From: Sphingomonas lycopersici
Lineage (GTDB): Bacteria; Pseudomonadota; Alphaproteobacteria; Sphingomonadales; Sphingomonadaceae
DNA length: 64,000 nt
Reading direction: 5' to 3'
Assembly (NCBI RefSeq): GCF_026130605.1
Contig: NZ_JANFAU010000001.1
Span: 682,001-746,000 of the forward strand
This document shows, piece after piece, positions 62,033 to 64,000 of this stretch. Position 1 is the first letter of the stretch. Each line of letters starts with the position of its first letter. A program made the position numbers and the translations under genes. The notes beneath the pieces are model-generated. The model saw only the letters and a list, made by a program, of their open reading frames with translations. It was not told where the DNA came from and searched no databases.

Positions 62033-63405
62033 GGGCGGAGACTCCTTCGATCACGGCGCAGATAGATGCGGCCGAGCAGGACGAGCGCGACCGCACAGGC
62101 GGCGGGCGCGAGCGAAAGCAGGACGAAAAGGTGGCGCGGCGGCAGATTGGCGGCGAGCAGATAGCCGCCGAGCAACGGCGCGGCGATCGAGCCGATCTTG
62201 GCGATCGAGGTTGCCCAGCCGGCGCCGTTGGCGCGGATCGCGCTGGGGTAGAACATCCCGGCGATGCTGTGCATGCCGAAATGCGCCCCGCCGATCATCA
62301 TCATGCTGAGCAGCGAAAGCGACGCGAAGCCGGGTTTGGCCAGCGGCGCGATCCCCATCAGCAGCAGCGCCGGGACGGCGAGGATCGGCAGCAGCGCGAT
62401 CGCGATCGGCCCGACGCGATCGGTGAAACGCATCAGCGCCAGCCCCGCGAGCGCCCCGCCGACCGAGGTGACCGAGGCGATATAGGCGGCCTCCGCGCGG
62501 GTGAAGCCGACCTCCTCGAACAGGATCGGTCCCCAACTCGTCTTGAAATAGATCGCCAGCGAGCTGCCGATATAGGCGATCCACAGCAAGGGGGTGGTGG
62601 TGCGCAACGCGCCGTCGAACAGGCTGGCGATGCGGAAACGATCGCGCGGCGCGGCGCCCGCCTTTTCATCGAGGAGGAGAAAGCGATCGTGCGCGCCGGC
62701 GCCGAGCCCCGGCTCGATCGCGTTGAGTGCGCGGGCGATCCGCCCCGGCGACCGGCGCTTCACCGCCAGGAAGCGCGCGGATTCGGGCAACAGCCAGCAG
62801 AGCAAGGCAACGAGCGGCAGCGTCACCAATCCGCTGAGCAGAAAGATCGAATGCCAGCCGAAACGCGGCGCCAGCCACACGGTGAGCGGCCCGGCGATTG
62901 CCCCGCCGATCGTATATCCCATCATGATCAGCGTCACGACGGTCGCGCGGTAGCGCGCCGGGACATATTCGATGTTGAGCGCCCAGGCGAGCGGCATCAG
63001 CCCGCCCAGCGCGACGCCATTGGCGAAGCGCAGCGCCATCAGTGCCTCGAACGACCCGGCGAAGGCGAGCGCGATGCTCGACAGCCCGAAGGCGAGCACC
63101 GAAAGGATGATCATCGGCCGCCGCCCCCAGCGATCGCCGAGCCAGCCGAACGCGAAGCCGCCGAGCATCGCGCCCATCGTGCCGATGCCGAACAGCCGCC
63201 CGAGCTGGACGGGATCGATCGCGAACTGGCCGCGGATATAGGGCGCGAGAAACGACAGCACGAGCATGTCGAACCCGTCGAAGAAGGTGACCAGCCAGGA
63301 GATCGCCACCAGCCGGACGACGAAGCCGTTGAGCCGCTGTCGCTCGATGACCGCGGCGACATCGATCGCCCGTTCGCCGGTGGCGGGGGGAAGGGGGCCG
63401 GCCAC
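62023..63405 (-). CDS. MFS transporter, aromatic acid:H+ symporter family (paralogue)
   Basis: A 460-residue importer, the same length as the transporter at 51291-52673 and clearly its paralogue: WLVTFFDGFDMLVLSFLAPYI and GWLGDRWGRRP correspond position by position, as do ALNIEYVPARYRATVVTLIMMGY and FYPSAIRANGAGWATSIAK. Twelve segments are expected. It starts 8 bp after the receptor stop and overlaps the dioxygenase start by 10 bp, so the acid it imports is likely the dioxygenase substrate. Confidence 0.87.
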   Translation of the reverse strand: MAGPLPPATGERAIDVAAVIERQRLNGFVVRLVAISWLVTFFDGFDMLVLSFLAPYIRGQFAIDPVQLGRLFGIGTMGAMLGGFAFGWLGDRWGRRPMIILSVLAFGLSSIALAFAGSFEALMALRFANGVALGGLMPLAWALNIEYVPARYRATVVTLIMMGYTIGGAIAGPLTVWLAPRFGWHSIFLLSGLVTLPLVALLCWLLPESARFLAVKRRSPGRIARALNAIEPGLGAGAHDRFLLLDEKAGAAPRDRFRIASLFDGALRTTTPLLWIAYIGSSLAIYFKTSWGPILFEEVGFTRAEAAYIASVTSVGGALAGLALMRFTDRVGPIAIALLPILAVPALLLMGIAPLAKPGFASLSLLSMMMIGGAHFGMHSIAGMFYPSAIRANGAGWATSIAKIGSIAAPLLGGYLLAANLPPRHLFVLLSLAPAACAVALVLLGRIYLRRDRRSLRPCP

Positions 63406-63413
63406 CGCGCGGA

Positions 63414-64000
63414 TCAGCTGCCGAAGCGCACGCGCGCGCCGATCTTGAACGCCCGGCCGACCGGATCGAACAGGATCTGGTTGGTGCCCCCCGACGGCCC
63501 GGGGATCGACGGCGGATCGCGATCGAGCAGATTGTTGATCGTGCCGAACAATTCGAATTCGCGGCCGTCGACCACCGGCACCTTCACCCGCGCGGTGAGA
63601 TCGAGATAGAAGCGGCTCGGCACCCGGTTGTTGTCGACGCTGGTCGGCGAGGTGATCGAATAGCCCGGCTGATCGGGGCCAGTGAAATTGGTCCAGTAAA
63701 TCCCCGACGGAATATATTTGCCGTGTCCGGTGAGCTGGAAATCGCCCTTCGTCCAGGTCAGCAGCCCGTCGATCACATAATCGGGCACGCCCGGCACGGT
63801 GCCGGTGCGGAAGCCGGTCTGACCGGCGCGATCGACCGCGCCGGCGGAATCGACCGTGGTCAGCGCCTGGGTGATGTTGGCGAGCAATTGCGCGTTGAGG
63901 CTGCCGAGCCCGCCGAGCGGCTGGCGATATTGGAATTCGATATCGAACCCCTTGGTGCGCAGCTCGTTCGAGTTGAGATAGACATCCTGCACCTCGAGGA
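63414..64000 (-). CDS. TonB-dependent receptor, C-terminal part (runs off right edge)
   Basis: At least 195 residues of a receptor barrel whose 5' part lies beyond the window; the frame is still open at base 64000. Segments such as IEFQYRQPLGGLGSLN, RAGQTGFRTGTVPGVPDYVIDGLLTWTKGDF, GPDQPGYSI and FDPVGRAFKIGARVRFGS match the end of the receptor at 56277-59222 closely, making the two paralogues. It is first of the visible genes in the operon with the symporter, dioxygenase, dehydrogenase and kinase. Confidence 0.87.
   Translation of the reverse strand, partial: LEVQDVYLNSNELRTKGFDIEFQYRQPLGGLGSLNAQLLANITQALTTVDSAGAVDRAGQTGFRTGTVPGVPDYVIDGLLTWTKGDFQLTGHGKYIPSGIYWTNFTGPDQPGYSITSPTSVDNNRVPSRFYLDLTARVKVPVVDGREFELFGTINNLLDRDPPSIPGPSGGTNQILFDPVGRAFKIGARVRFGS

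Noticed and set aside
1-64000. tRNA, rRNA, CRISPR array, insertion sequence or prophage
   Set aside because: Reading both strands I found no cloverleaf, repeat-spacer array, transposase or phage gene; short RNAs cannot be excluded by eye.

Overview
The window is about 64 kb of high-GC DNA with the look of a sphingomonad alphaproteobacterium. Four TonB-dependent receptors (TBDRs), an exopolysaccharide cluster of the Wzx/Wzy type, ATGA/GTGA-coupled operons and the gene content in general all point to Sphingomonas or a close relative. No rRNA or tRNA is present to confirm this. I saw no CRISPR array, transposase, prophage or plasmid functions.

Layout. (1) 1-8.5 kb holds housekeeping and accessory genes: an M1 peptidase cut by the left edge, an aldo/keto reductase, a WYL regulator divergent from a glutathione S-transferase, a Tet-type efflux pump, a DUF2844/DUF3443 pair and a secreted lipase-like hydrolase. 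(2) 8.7-16 kb is a choline/betaine locus: a TBDR, betB, betA and an APC permease. (3) 16-22.7 kb holds two small secreted proteins, a fatty-acid desaturase divergent from a PaaX-type regulator, a Tat-exported metallo-beta-lactamase-fold hydrolase, a large secreted amidohydrolase and an RlpA lipoprotein. (4) 22.8-41 kb is an exopolysaccharide cluster of two divergent operons around a 350-bp control region. The left operon carries an ATPase-like protein with degenerate Walker motifs, Wzy, Wzx, two glycosyltransferases and UDP-glucuronate decarboxylase. The right operon carries the initiating phosphotransferase, a beta-propeller lipoprotein, CDP-sugar enzymes, a glycosyltransferase that appears to start at AUU, Wza, a kinase-less Wzc-like protein, a methyltransferase and two more glycosyltransferases. 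(5) 41-48.8 kb is an organophosphate/phytate locus: TBDR, response regulator, histidine kinase and alkaline phosphatase in one line, divergent from a histidine acid phosphatase. (6) 48.8-64 kb is a catabolic island in two modules. One has a two-subunit aconitase X, a MarR regulator, an aromatic-acid-type MFS symporter, an IlvD/Edd dehydratase and an FAD oxidoreductase, divergent from a TBDR. The other is a tight operon of TBDR, symporter, TfdA-like dioxygenase, 2-hydroxyacid dehydrogenase and D-glycerate kinase.

The catabolic island is the best candidate for something undescribed. Its parts suggest uptake of an organic acid, oxidation, dehydration and funnelling of a C3 fragment through glycerate, but the substrate cannot be read from the sequence. 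A 19-bp near-palindrome recurs at its promoters and is probably the MarR operator.
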